The translations under genes and the position numbers were made by a program. DNA of 64,000 nt from assembly GCF_046630445.1 (NCBI RefSeq), contig NC_092341.1, forward strand, positions 30,642,001-30,706,000, written 5' to 3'. The stretch is from Rutidosis leptorrhynchoides (lineage: Eukaryota; Streptophyta; Magnoliopsida; Asterales; Asteraceae). Under the pieces are notes generated by a model. That model did no database searches and had not been told where the DNA came from. It saw only the letters and a program-made list of their open reading frames with translations. Below, in pieces: positions 24,835 to 37,726 of the stretch (position 1 is the first letter of the stretch; every line of letters begins with the position of its first letter).

Positions 24835-26640
24835 ACACTCAAGGAAAAAAGAGAGGCTTTAAAAATAAAGTCTTATTGATGTTACTCTTTGCCCCCTAAT
24901 GCTTTTCCGGCTGCCTCTATTGATGATACTTCTCCGTCGGGTATCTGGCATGGTTCTCTCTGTGTTCGTCGGTAGACTAGAGAAGGTTTGTACATGTCAT
25001 ATGCTTTGAAGTACATTCGGTAAGTTCGGTGTTCTAACGAAAGTCAAAATTTGGACTTTCCAGAGTACGATAACGTTGGTTTTCCTGTATGCAAAGAAGG
25101 CCGTCAAGTTTTCTCGATTTTCTTGGGTCGAGATCATCGGGGTTTTGGCGAAGTTTGTGTCTAGCGCAAATATCTTGAAGATTGTCGGGCACTTCGGTAA
25201 TGTAGTTTCGGTTGCTAATGTCTCAGCTAGGCTAGGTAACTTTGGGGCCGGTTTTTGCGTTCGTTGAATCGAGATGGGTAAAACATGTGTGGTTCAACGA
25301 AGTTTGTGACCGTTTGGTGATCGATAGAATTTTCGGTGATGGTTTTGTCCTGGATTTGTTGTGCTTGGAGCCGTTGCGTGTGATCGGGGTGTGTCGGATG
25401 TTAATTTGCATGAGCCGCTGCGTGTGAGCGTCGTGTGTCGGTTTTATACCTGGCAATTGAGATCCATACTCTCAAGTTTGGGTCAGTTGGGTCTTGAGAA
25501 AAATTAGGCCTAGCAACGTAAATTAAAACTTAAAAAAAAGTCCAATGGATTTCCTTCCACCCAATTTGGTCTTATACAAAATATAAAGGAACATGTCTAG
25601 TGGTATTCAATGCCCAGAGCTTAATAAATAGAGACATGTCTAATGGGTCTTGTGAATGGGTCAAATGGGTCGAGCATAGCAAGTTTCATCCACTAAACAT
25701 TTATGAAAGCATTCATGGTTATATCATTTATTATGTATATTAACATTTTCTTACATATATATTTCTTAATAACAATAACAACTACAATAATATACTAAAT
25801 GTAAAATTATATTGACCCGTTTGGACTCATTTGACATGTGACCCGTATTGACCCGTTACCCAACCTGACCTATTTGGACCCGTTTAAAACTTTTGACCCG
25901 TTTGACCCATGACCATTTCAACCCAAAACCATTTTGACCCATTACCAAAACCAACCCGGCCTAACCCGTTTGCAAGGTATAGTCGGTTTATATGAAACAG
26001 TTAGAGAATGTTCGAGATGCTCTAAACTAGTTTGGGGTGCCTAGTTGTGAAAAGGTCAAAACTATTGGGGATGATGTGTTGGAGCCAAGCGTGGGTGCTA
26101 AGGGGTCATTTAAATTTGATTCATGAAGAAAGTTCGAAGCTTCTGTTTTTGTTGGTGGCCCAAAAGAATATGTGGATTTTATTGATTCATTCAGTCCCCT
26201 ATATACTCCTATTTGTTCTCATATGGCCGTGAAGTCTATGGTTGGTGTGGCATCCAAGGGTTTGACCGTGTTTTGGTATGTCGTGCAGGTTCGGTTGATG
26301 CTTGAAGAAAAGATGTGAAAGGTGTGGGTGGCTTTTGCGCCTTGGACAGCAGGTCCTGCTGTTCCGTTTCGGCCTAAGGCTTCTAATGGGCCGGATAAGG
26401 CGGATTGATGCAGGTCAGTTGAAGAAGAAGGGTGTTAATGTTGAGTCGGGTAGCATTGAATCCTTTACTCTTCGCGAGGAGGAAGAAGAACAGCCCAAGA
26501 TTTTCTTTACAAAAATCAGAAAAAACACAATTGCAAATTGTAAACTGGGATATGTTCTCCTTAGGTTGGAGTCAGATACATAATCAGATACATAATCAGG
26601 TGCTTCCTGTATCTAAGAAATTTTAAACTATTCGGCACAT
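24835..26640 (+). pseudogene. LINE-derived ORF1-like remnant, interrupted by a MITE
   Basis: The segment parallels 45330-46160: both have TCTGTGTTCGTCGGTAGACT-like text, then residues readable as KVCTxHMLxSTFGKFG, KKAVxFSRFSW and, later, GGPKEYVDFIDSFSP. These look like an RRM-type LINE ORF1 or a related nucleic-acid-binding protein. The frame is broken by several stops and by the MITE at 25445-25981. The 3' part (26600-26700) runs into the flank of the next F-box unit exactly as at 32460. Assignment to LINE is inference from style and from endonuclease residues in the sister copies. Confidence 0.5.
25445..25981. mobile_element. MITE with 8-bp target duplication (hAT-like), TTTGACCCG-rich
   Basis: Ends TATACCTGGCAA and TTGCAAGGTATA form 12-bp inverted repeats with one mismatch. 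GTCGGTTT flanks both sides (25437-25444 and 25982-25989). The paralogous copy near 45730 has the uninterrupted site (CGGTTTATATGAAACAG), which proves insertion. The inside is non-coding, with many imperfect TTTGACCCG units near 25810-25970. Confidence 0.82.
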
Positions 26641-26873
26641 CACTCGCCCAGAAAGAATGAACCTTCAATTTTTGATTCAGACATTATCTAATTTAAATAT
26701 AAAAAAAATACTCGTACCAAAGACAAAACCAGACTCATATGCATATAGTATTGACTGAGTCAGCTTCCTTACTCAGTATTCAGCGTCAACCAACTTCCAT
26801 ACACAACTTTTAACCTGAAAAATCAGATGAACAAATTCTCATGAACATAAAAGGAAAAGAATATAAATTCATC

Positions 26874-27427
26874 TCATGAACTACCCATGTTTTTTTTTTT
26901 TTTTTTGTATTTTTTTTTTTTTTTGTAATTTTTTTTTTGTATTTTTTTTTGTGTGGCTAAAATAACGATTACTATTAAAATCAAAGGGTATTCATCATTA
27001 GATGAAACCCCAAACCGATACAAGCAACGAAACCAAACACAACGAATGACTCGGAGAGAGTAAACTGACCAAGACCAACCTAACTAAAATGCTAACTTGA
27101 ACCGAGTCCTACGAACAAAACAAGTAGAACACCAACCTCAAAAAAGCAACAAAAATAAGAAAAAAAAAAAAATCCAAACACAACCTAGCTAAACAAAGCA
27201 ATCTAACACTGAAACAATCAAAATAAACGGCTATGAACTACCGTTTTTTGTTGTTCCTTTCGTCTGGCCGAGAAGTCATACCATCCACCTTCTCAATATG
27301 AACACCTTTACCTCTTCTCGATTTAAAATTGAATGAGCTAACATCAGATGAGCTACCATTAATAACTGAACCCGGAGCGCACGGAGGGATCAAACCAAGA
27401 TCCGCTAACGTCATGAACTACCCATGT
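26874..27427 (-). mobile_element. 5'-truncated LINE insertion with 17-bp target duplication
   Basis: The 17-bp sequence TCATGAACTACCCATGT is repeated at 26874-26890 and 27411-27427. The body starts at the left with a long interrupted T run, which is a poly(A) tail on the minus strand. At its far end is a short open stretch on the minus strand (LADLGLIPPCAPGSVING to RPDERNNKKR), then a 3' UTR-like region. Long target repeats plus poly(A) plus 5' truncation are hallmarks of target-primed reverse transcription. Confidence 0.82.
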
Positions 27428-27527
27428 GACATACTATTAACTTAATAAATTAATAGCGAAAGAACTCTTACAGTATTAATTTCAAACAATTGAACCAGAG
27501 ATGAGGAGCTAGCTAGCTAGCTAGGCT

Positions 27528-29079
27528 CTACCAGTCTGGTTTCAACTTAAGTGAATAAAAAGTGTGATCCCATATGCCAAGACTACATGGGCAGTCATCT
27601 GTTAGAATCTCCCATTTATCATTATCGATATTCTTGAACTCAATATCTTTTCCGTATGACTTTTTCCTTTCCATCATAACACTTATCATGGGCTTAAGGA
27701 AGTCGCAAGATTCTTCCTTAAGAATGTATATGGTTACGTATTTGGGATGGCAAACGGTAATAAGTGCATCAAAAAATGACACATGCCCCTGCAAATTTTC
27801 AGGTGTATATGCATAATATGATAGTTGTTGGTTAGTACATGGAACACTGAACCTCACTTCGCGATCCTCATCATCAATGTTCGGAAGCTCATAACTATAA
27901 CTATTATTGCTTATTTCGATATCAAATTGGCTTGATAGATTGAGTAGTTCCCTCATCGTAATGAAGAAAGAACGATCAACAGGAAGAAACACATCAAGTT
28001 CAAGTTTGACATATTCAGGAGGAACATTACTAGATGGAAACACGAGACTAGGCATTGTTCTGCCACTGAAACTAAAATGATGTAAATTTGGAGCATTGAC
28101 TTGTATAACATTCTTCTTACTTACATGAATTATGAGGGTCAGTATTTTCAACGAATAACTTGTAAAATCCCACCTTTCCGAAGTCCAATCCCGAATTACA
28201 AGGTCCAAAATCTCGAGAGAAGGTAATTTTGATTTGATCATGTCAAGAAATTCGACGTCTAGGGTCACACCATCTAATGATAATTTAGTCACACTCGTTA
28301 ATGAAGCCATGTTGAATGTTTTTATAGGTTGAGTCGTAGATAACCGCACGCAGTAGTCAAACAAGCGAAGATTAGGGACATCATCAATTTTCAAAACATC
28401 AAATGGTACAACTGTTATTAACTTCAGTTCTTGAAGATAACAAAGATTTCTTAAATGTCTCCATATCAGAGTGAACTGTAAGGTCTATCTTCTCGAGTAA
28501 TATACAAGTCAAGAATAAGGTATCAAGTACCTCTTCACTTATTTCCACATTTTCCAACTCGAGTACCCGTAGGTTCACACAGTTGATCACTGGATTGAGA
28601 CTCACTGAGATGTTTTCAATCGGATCGAAATGATAATCTTGTAAAGACAGAGTATGTAGGTTTTTCCCTGAGAATATCTCGTCCGGAAGTATTAATTTAC
28701 TATCAGATTCATTATGACAGATAGTAATGGTAAGATGCTTGAAACAACTTTGGGATGCTACGTTTGGAATCCATTTAAAAGCAAGAGAAGCCAACTTCAT
28801 GTCAGTTAGTTCGAGATCAAAACTTTGGATTGGTATGTTGTCTTTTACATACTTAGACATGGTGCGATCCATAAACTTGATGTAACTTCTTTCTTTTTCT
28901 TCATTACGAAACTTTGAGGTTACATGAAATCTGAGATGAGGGATGGTAGACCAAGCGTGTGACCAAGTCTTGGATAACACACATGTACGAGCCGCTTCTT
29001 TTACTGGCAACAACAATTGTATATGCTGAATCAACTCCACCGGGAGATCACCGGGTTGTGATCTCTGCACTTCCTCCAT
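27528..29079 (-). pseudogene. F-box/LRR/FBD gene 1, frameshifted
   Basis: The N-terminal part (29079-28399) has the F-box at residues about 11-47 (DLPVELIQHIQLLLPVKEA to TIPHLRF) and LRR-like strands (LHTLSLQDYHF, LRVLELENVEIS). The C-terminal part (28394-27528) has further LRRs, the FBD-like region (MMERKKSYGKDIEFKN) and the normal end (SLKLKPDW, stop). Against gene 4, five bases are missing after GACATTTAAG near 28447, which shifts the frame and ends translation at 28399. Both halves are otherwise well kept. F-box/FBD proteins are SCF substrate receptors. The first half could still make a truncated F-box protein of 226 residues. An alternative is an intron near the lesion, but sister copies read straight through. 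Confidence 0.85.
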
Positions 29080-31839
29080 ATATAAAGTTATGAATGCTGA
29101 AGGAATACAACAAATTGAGTATTCATAATATATGTATTACAAAGCAATGATTATAAAGTAACAAAGAATGGTTAAGATATAGGGTTTCTAGGTTACGGAG
29201 TTCGTTGACTGTAAATTACAGCTAATTTTGGTGTGTTTTGGACTGAATTAAGTTGCGCAATACTACTGGATAAGTGTAGTATCGTGCGTATTGGGAAATC
29301 AGAAACATGGTGGTGTTTTTGAACGATTTGGATGTTCACTAGATAAGTAAAAGTCTACTATACCCTTAATATATGCATATAAGACGAAAGGATAAGTAAA
29401 ATGTAAAGGGTAAAACAAGAAAGCTAACAAAAAGTACATGTGACAATCACTTGTTCTTAAATTGTGTGATTTTTGTCTGGGGACAATAAAATTGGGAAGG
29501 AGAGAGTAATATTTAATCATAGTATCCACATCAATCATAATCATCTTGATCGTAATCCTAAATCCTAATCTTAACCATATTAATAGTTTATAGTTTATCA
29601 CTATAATATTATGATACAATCTGGAATCTGCTACAAATATAATGTTATAAACTATTTGGGATTTTGCCTTTCTGGCACACTCTTCTTGTTAGTGTAACAT
29701 TTTTTATAATAAATCAAGATACTAAAGTTAAATAAAATAATGCTTGAATTAACAGCTTCTAACATTAAGATCTGAAGTTTCAAATGATTGCATCTGACAA
29801 GTAATTCCTAAACAACAATTAGCCAGAGTTTGCAAGTAACAGATATAAACAATCTATTTGGCAGAATATGATAAAAAAAAAAAAAAATTACAATCGAATT
29901 TGCACTTAAATTACACCAAGCAGAAAATTAATGTCTTTGCAAAAAAGAAAATACTAATGGCAACAGTACTGTTCACTATTATTTCTTCAATGCAAAAAGG
30001 AAACGAGATCAATTACTACAATGCAATTAAATACAATTTTCAATATCAATTTGTTAGCCAGGATATGCTTTCATTCATACGGTTTATGATACGGTCTATT
30101 CGAGTCGACCACTAACTTCGATGATAAAGCGGATTGGAGATGGCTAATCTCCTAAGAAAATAGACTTGTGGAAAAGAGACTTTGAACTAACCAAATAATT
30201 CATTCATCATATCATTCAAATGATGCAAAGTACAAATTTATACTAGTGCTATAATAACTACTACTTCGTACTTGCTACGTGACTACCGATAAATGTTGAT
30301 AACTACTCATGCTACGTGACTACAAAATAAAGTGCTAAACTGCTATCCTAATTAAATAAGAGAACATGGAGTATTTAATTAAATCATGCATGCTAGATAT
30401 TGTAGTTAGTGGGTCATATGGCTGACCAAATTCCCAACTCACGTACACCCATAATTCAAAGCACGTTCCACATATTCACACCGTATCAGTTTACACCAAA
30501 CTTTTACAAACACCATTTATGGTACTCCTGATTTACTGAAATAATTTTTTTTTTTTAATCTTATTCTGACCCACATTATCAACAACAGCTGTTAATCTTT
30601 CTTACACAATAGAAACTTTCTTACAATCGAATTTGCAAACATACTTTAATTAAATTGAAAAATAACAACTGATGATATAGAACCCTAAATTCAAATATAA
30701 TTTAGGCAAAACAAATTGGTGACAAAACCCTAAGTTAATTTCAAATTAAAATCGCACCTGGTAAAAAAATTGGAAGAGTTGAGCTGAATATGAAAGTTCC
30801 TTTGTTAAACACTTCACCCTAGCTTCAACTTCTCGTTCTGATTATGGTACGTATCTTTACCCTCGCTTCAATTTCTCGTTGTGATTAGGTTTTCAATTTT
30901 GAGCTTTTGAACGTACGACACTACGAACTGTTTATTTGTGAACCCTATTTTTGGACCCAAACAGGTTTGGTAAGGACTTGTTGGGCTCAAATGAGTTGTT
31001 GGACTATTTAAAATATTTAAACTCAAACATATGTATAGGTAAATTTGTCAAAATACCCATGAATTTCAAAGTGTTTAACGATATGCCCTGATTTTTCGTA
31101 ATTAACTATATGCCCTGATTTTGGTGTAAAAAAGAGAGATTTATGTAGAGTTTCAGCTATCAAAATTATATATCGTTTTCATTTGTCAAGTATTTTCATA
31201 CGATTAGTATTGTTACAAAATTTGTCACATGTATCAAATTAGATTATAAGTTCTCAAATTTTTTAAGCATTTACAAGATTATTTGTAAATGCTTAACAAA
31301 GAAGAACTACATGACATACAAAAGATCACATGACCTAATTTTAAAATTTTGGATGATTGAGTGTACATATATAGGATTTGGATTTCCTCGGGCTATACAA
31401 ACAGAACTCTCGGGTTACAAATTGTCAAATCTTATTTTCTTTAAAGAACCGATCTTCTCGTGATTAAGATAACTGTCAAATGGCCCAAGTGAAAAACTGA
31501 ACTTGAAATGGCTCAAAACAATTCAGAGGTAACCCGAGATCCACTAATCACATGGTAACACACTTTTAGATACAATCGAATGGTAACGTGAGCCATAACG
31601 ACCTTACACGAACTGAAGTATCACATTACTAAATAACCAACGTATCAAATTACTAAAATACATCCTTGTGTATAAACCCCGTACTAATAAAATAATTTAC
31701 AAATCAATATGAATAGACTTGACATACTTTTTACATTATCTAAACTAATTACAAATTTTTTTATTAAAAATTTCGCGAAATCGTGGGTTATAAACTAGTT
31801 TATTATCTAAAGAAAAAATCATTTTATTTTTTCCCCTTC
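29080..31839. other. upstream region of F-box gene 1, with probable 5' UTR intron and unidentified insert
   Basis: The segment 29080-29340 matches the upstream regions of genes 2 and 4 (for example TAGGTTACGGAGTTCGTTGA, and the TAGTATCGTGCG motif). At about 29340 similarity stops, and it resumes near 30740 with a donor-like ACCAG/GTGCG at 30758/30757. The intervening 1.4 kb is probably an insertion in a leader intron, but I recognise no element in it. 30800-31839 is AT-rich with no supported gene. Confidence 0.5.
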
Positions 31840-32345
31840 TCAAAGATTTCCTTGACTCTCTTTTCTATAATCTGTTATTAAATAAATTACTTCTAATCCA
31901 CAGTCTAGCCCAACTACAAAAATTACTAACTCAGGCCTACAATCTGACCCAACTTCTGGTCAGGCCCAACCGTCAACACCACCAAATCTGGCCACTAGCA
32001 CAATCCGAATCAACGCCATCAAACGATTTCATGGCCTCTCCTACGGGCTCTCCTACGGGCTGTTATTTAGTGTTTGTTGACTTTAATTCGGTGACGGTGA
32101 GATATGATGGAGAAAGATATGTTCGGATTTTTGCTCTAATGATTGATGGTACTATGATGTCTCGTTTAGACCGGATTTTTATTAATCAAAATGTTGTAGA
32201 CCGTATTCATGATTTGAAAGCTAAACCTTTATTACTTGCATCTTCTTTGAAAGCTAAACCTTTATTACTTACATCTTCTTTTTGTCAGGACCAAGCAACC
32301 ATTACAGTCACTACGACGAATCCATTCGGGCATCGCATGTGGTAG
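31840..32345 (+). pseudogene. LINE endonuclease-like remnant (unit 2)
   Basis: Readable residues include VDFNSV, then ERY, and SRLDRIFINQNVVDRIHDLKAKPLL. This matches the end of the exonuclease/endonuclease/phosphatase domain of plant L1-type LINEs (GDFNSV near one end, SRLDRIF near the other) with the middle deleted. A 27-bp segment encoding LKAKPLLL(A/T)SS is tandemly duplicated near 32213-32282. The same remnant, less deleted, is at 44820-45340, so it was copied together with the F-box units. Confidence 0.65.
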
Positions 32346-33034
32346 AACCCCCTCTTGGTACTTCCTCGTGTATTTGAGATAACAAAGACGAATTTATGTT
32401 CATTGCAACCAATTAATTAGTGTCATTAAGCTTAGTCTTTCGAAGTTCGTTTCCAGCTAGGATCAAACTATTTGGCACATCACTCACCCAGAAAGAATGA
32501 ACCTTCAGTTTTTGATTTAGTCATCAATCATCAAAGTCTAACTAACTCTAACGCTAATTTAAATATTAAATATAATAATAAATTCACAAGACGAAACCAG
32601 ACACATATGCATATAGTATTGAAACGAGTCAGACTTATTAGTTCTTAAGACCTATGGGTTATCAACCAACTTCCATACACAACTATTAACATGAAATATA
32701 TCAGATGATCAATATTTTCTTCTCAGACAACTCTATTATAAAAACATAAAAGGAAAAATAATACAACTTCATATCATGAATTTCTCAGGTAACTCTATTA
32801 AACAAAAACATAAAAGGAAAAATAATATAAATTCATATCATGAACTACCCATGTCACATTGTCAAATAATATTCATTAAACCCCTAGTAGCTCTATTCGC
32901 CTTCCATATCCTAACAAATATGGAAAAAAGTTACGGTACAAAAAAAAAACATTAACTTAATAAATTAATTCCCAAAGAACTCTTACAGTATTAAATTCAA
33001 GCAATTGAACCAGAGATGAGTAGCTAGCTAGGCT
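32346..33034. other. 3' flank of F-box gene 2
   Basis: Non-coding. It shares text with the flank of gene 1 (CACATCACTCACCCAGAAAG near 32478 and 26638) and includes a local AAACATAAAAGGAAAAATAAT duplication near 32741 and 32809. No gene seen. Confidence 0.6.
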
Positions 33035-34588
33035 CTACCAGTTTGGTTTCAACTCAACTGAATAGAATGAGTAAGACGATATGTCAAGAATAGTACTCGT
33101 GAAAGAATCTGTTAGAATCTCCCATTTTCTATTACCAGGATTCTTGAACTCGATATCTTTTCGGTCAGACGTTTTCTTTGCCATCATTCCACTTATCACG
33201 GGCTTGAAGAAGTCACAAAAATATTTCTCAGAACTATTTAAGTTGAGAATGTATATGGTTATGTATTGGGGATGGCAAAGCGTAATAAGTGCATCAAACG
33301 ATGACAGATTCCCCTGCAGATTTAAATCTGAATATGCATAATATGATAATCGTTGCACGTTAGTAGATGGAACTGTGAACCTTATTTCACGATCGTCATT
33401 ATCAATGTTCGTCGGCGCAGCACTAATATTGCTTATTATGATATCAAATTTGGTTGATAAATTGAGTAGGTCCCTCATCCTTAGGAAGAAAGAATGATCA
33501 ACATGATGCCACAAAACTAGGTTAAGCTTGATATATTCAGGAACATTACTAAATGGAAACACGAGACTAGGTATTGTTCTGCCACTGAAACTAAAATGAT
33601 GTAAATTAGGTGCATTAACTTGTATATCAATCTTCTGACTTACAAGAAATACGAGGGTCAGTCTTTTCAACGAAGAACTTGTAAATTCCCACCTTTCCAA
33701 AGTCCAATCCCGAAATACAAGGTCCAAAATCTCAAGAGAATGTAATTTCGATTTGATCATGTCAAGAAATTCGACGTCTATGGTCACACCATGTAATGAT
33801 AATTTAGTCACGCTCGTTAATGAGGTCATGTTGAATGTCTTTATAGGTTGAGTCGCAGATAACCGCACGAAGTAGTCAAACAAGCGAAGATTAGGGACAT
33901 CATCAATTTTCAAAACATCAAATGGTACTTCTGTCCTTAACTTAAGTTCTTGAAGATAACGAAGATTTCTTACCTTAAAAGTCTTTATATCATAGCGAAA
34001 TGAAAGGTGTATTTTCTCGAGTAATATACAAGTCGAGAATAAGGTATCAAGTACATCTTCATTTATCTCCACATTTTCCAACTAGAGTACCCGTAAGTTC
34101 ACACAGTTGATCACAGGATTGCGACTCACCTTTTCAATCGGTGATAAACGAATATCACTTAAAGACAGAGTATGTAGGTTTTTCCCAGAGAGTATCTCAT
34201 CCGGAAGTATTAAATCACTATCAGATTCGATACGGATGGAAAGCTCCTTGAGACAACTTTGGGCAGCTACTTTTGGAATCCATTTATTAGCAACAGAAGC
34301 CAACTTGTTGTCTAGTCTCAGATCAAAACTTTCGATTGGTATGTTGTGTTGGACATACTTAGAAATGGTGTGATCCATAAACTGAATGTAATCTCTATGT
34401 TTTTCTTCGTTACAAAACTTTGAGGTTACATTAAACTTGAGATGAGGGATGGTAGACCAAGCGTGCGACCAAGTCTTGGACAATACACACGTACGAGCCG
34501 CTTCTTTTACCGGCAATAACGATTGTATACAGTGAATCAACTCCACCGGAATATCGCCAGATTGTGATCTTCTCTGCAGTTCTTCCAT
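33035..34588 (-). pseudogene. F-box/LRR/FBD gene 2 with a single in-frame TAG
   Basis: One frame of 517 codons from ATG 34588 to the stop at 33035, with a single TAG at 34084-34082. The F-box is at residues about 12-48 (DIPVELIHCIQSLLPVKEA to TIPHLKF). LRR-like strands follow, then an FBD-like region (MMAKKTSDRKDIEFKN, KWEILTD) and the usual end VELKPNW. The sister copies have CTCGAG where this one has CTCTAG, so one base separates it from an intact frame. As it stands it would give a 168-residue F-box protein plus LRR start. A donor-acceptor pair upstream suggests a leader intron as in gene 4. Confidence 0.88.
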
Positions 34589-34603
34589 ATATAGTTATGA
34601 ATG

Positions 34604-35075
34604 CTGAAGGAATACAACAAACTGACAAATTCATAATATATAATATAATATATGTGCTTCAAAGCAATGATATAATTTAAAAAAAAAACAAAAACAAAAA
34701 AAAAACTCTGGTTTTTGTTAAAAAAAAATAAAAATAAATAAATAAATTAAAAAATAAAGGTTAAGGTAAAACAAGTTTATAGCAGCAAGACATATCTGGA
34801 AACAATTATTTCAAAAAATCAAAAAAGTTAGGGTTTTTAGGTTACGGAGTTCGTTGACAATGATTGATGAAATTACAGCTAGTGTTCTGGACTGAATTAC
34901 AGCTAATTAGGATTTTTAGTATCGTGCGGATTGCGAAATCAGAAACATGGTGGTGTTTTTGTACGATTTGTAAGTTCACAGGAAAAAATCACCGAAACAA
35001 TTTGTCACCGAACTTACATTGCCCACAAACTTTAAGCAGAGAAGAAGAAGCAGAACAAGAGACTAAAGAACGTAC
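34604..35075 (-). promoter_or_regulatory. probable 5' UTR intron of F-box gene 2
   Basis: On the minus strand the donor ACCAG/GTACG ends a leader exon at 35076, and the acceptor CCTTCAG/CATTCATAAC lies 16 bases before the ATG. The same pair is found for gene 4 and, more widely spaced, gene 1. No transcript evidence is available. Confidence 0.5.
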
Positions 35076-35139
35076 CTGGTTGATTTTTGTTTCTCGTTGT
35101 TGATTAGTTCCACGCAATCAATTCTTCCTCTCCCAGATA

Positions 35140-37514
35140 CAATTATTTACGAGCCCTAAATTTTTGAAGCTCTAATTTTTTGTTGAAAGGAATAGTTACG
35201 TGACCTACTTTTGGTTTTTAGTGGACTTAAAAGGAATTTGTGGACTGAATTAACTTGGTTATTGGGCTCAAGTTTAGTTGGGCTGTGAAAAATAAATGGA
35301 AATATAAATTTAGTAATACTAATGGTTAGAATCAGACAAAAACATCATTGCTACTGAAATACTCTATTTCGATATAATCATTGCTATTGAAATACTTTAT
35401 GTCGCTATAGCTCATGTTACACTAGTTCAAATGTTATTGCAACTTTCATATAGTCATTCAAGCATTTAATCAAATAGTTGGTGTGCAAAACCAAATCATC
35501 ATTCAATTAATACGTCCGTATACCTCAAAATACCTCAAATACTCCGTAGAAGCAATAAGTAACTGATAATTGAGATAAAACAAAAATCAAAACCAAACAC
35601 TGTTTACCTCTATATTACCACGCCAGGTATCAACCACCAACAACTGAAATGAGTAAAAAAAACAACGGAAGCCAGAAAACAGAAAAAAGCATTAATAAAC
35701 TGAAAATAGAAGGTCACTGGAGTATAAAGGAAACGGAATTAGCAAAAAGTTCAGAGCAACAAAGCAGGTAGTCCCAGCAGCAAATAGGAGAGTAATAATT
35801 TTTATTGATTTGATATATATGAATATAAGAAGACTGAAAAGGTTATATCTGTGGCTGAAACATTAGGGAAGAGTTGAATGTAATATATTGTCTACTTTTG
35901 TCCAATTAAATAAAGTTGAACCGTATACACTTAAGGCTATATTTTTGTCATTTTACTTTTTTTCTTTGCGCGTGAAAGCTGGTAGCTCTTAACTTTTTAA
36001 ATATTTTTCAGTGTTTGCATTCTGATACCATCAATCACGCCCAAAAAAACCCGGCCATCACGCCGCGTTGTAGGCATGCTGGAGGCGTTTTGTTAATCCC
36101 AGTTTTAGTTGTTTCATTCCATTCTTAAGGAAACCATTTTTATATTTTTCCCTTGCCAAATTTACAATAATAGCTATAGCTGCTCATTTGATCGACAATG
36201 ATCTTTGATTATAATTATAACTGCATTTTCTAGTTCAAACAGGGTTATGTAAAAATAGAAACAAAAATCATAATTGCCCGTTTGGCAATACATAAGCCGA
36301 TGTGTAACCCATTTTATGAAAAGAAGTAAGGTAGTAGTTAACTCCAAAATTAAGCTAAAATTAAGCAGTCAGCGGAAAAATGTTGATTAAGATGTACCCT
36401 AAAGTTGCACAACTAATGAAAATAAGTAACAGGCTTATAATAATCAGAGGCCTAAGATGTTAAGATACATACCGAGCAAGATTAATGATGGAAGTTTGTC
36501 AATTGCTCTCAATGATGGAAGTTTGTCAGTTGCTATTTAGCAAATTCTTATATGCTACTGTACTGTATTTAACTGGCTTTATATATTAGTCAAATATTAT
36601 TATTATTATAATTATTATTATTATATTATCATCCATACAAAAACAGAGGCTGAGAAGTGAAAAAGGATATCTTTTTTGGACTTCTAACAAAGATCAAGTG
36701 TAGTACACGTTGTTATCAGCTAAAAGAACTTAAAATATATAGAACCTAGTAAGTCATAAAGTTGGATAAGCCATAAAGATTGATACTTAACATATACTGC
36801 TTCTAGAAGGTTAACTAACTTAAGCATAGCTAGATAAACTACATCTGTATGTTAAACTTCATCTGCTTAACTATGGGCTATTTAGACAAGTGAGTGGCGT
36901 TAAAACCTGGAAACGGTAAAAATGATTACTACAAATACACAGAAAAATAAGTGTAGAAGTATCTTGTTTTTAGGTCTATGATGAAACCCGCTACTTTAAA
37001 AGCTAGGTTTGGAGATTCAAACGGAAAAATATATTGATTACCAGAACAAATTATTCCTAAATTCTAGTTAATGAATCAACATCACTTTAATAAAAAAAAA
37101 TTCATGATCAAGTGTGGACTGTGGTATCTTTCCTCGTTTCACATTTTCATTACATATGAAATAGCTAGCTCTCGATTATATATACAACTAATACTTCAAA
37201 ACATGTCCCTTTATATAGAAAAATCAGCAAAGACTGATTTTTGTTCACCGGAACCAATTAGTCTTGTTGAGTTTAGGTTTTCCGAGATAGGAGCAAACTA
37301 TCTAGTGCATTCCTCATCACAAGTAAAGTGAAGCTCATGTTCATGGCTGAGTGTTTATGATTTAGTAAAAGTTTACATGCTAGTACTTCCTTCATCCTTT
37401 GGAAATATCAAGTGTAGTCTCTGTTTAATATCTGATTGGTGAGTCATCGGCTCACTCAATGTTAATCTTATTATTTTTCTCGGGAAATTAAAGGTCCATC
37501 ACAATAACAGGCTA
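35140..37514. other. intergenic region between F-box genes 2 and 3
   Basis: AT-rich DNA without a supported gene. It includes an (ATT)n-like stretch near 36595-36630. ORFs of 60-90 codons (for example 37071-37331) show no family features. The copia element begins at the right edge after a target duplication. Confidence 0.6.
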
Positions 37515-37519
37515 ATTAT

Positions 37520-37726
37520 TATTAGCTGTATCATATCTATAAAAGATTATGATAGGATTTGTAAAGATTGTAATATTATATTATTAGCTGTATCATATCT
37601 ATAAAAGATTATGATAGGATTTGTAAAGATTGTAATCCCTGAAAATCAGGGTGTTAGTTAGGCTTCATGGTGTATATATACATACGAGAGTGTTCAATGA
37701 AAAGCAAGCAATTTTACCTTCTATTA
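37520..37726 (+). repeat. 5' LTR of the copia element
   Basis: 207 bp. The first ~60 bp are tandemly duplicated with a 62-bp period (37520 and 37582), so the TATA box (CTATAAAAG) is present twice. Each TATA box lies between the inverted arms TATCATA and TATGATA (37529-37554 and 37591-37616). Confidence 0.92.

Noticed and set aside
33081-33341. Plus-strand ORFs opposite the F-box genes (also 27574-27816, 58038-58259, 44095-44355)
   Set aside because: They recur at the same places because the minus-strand genes are paralogous; codon structure and domains belong to the minus strand.
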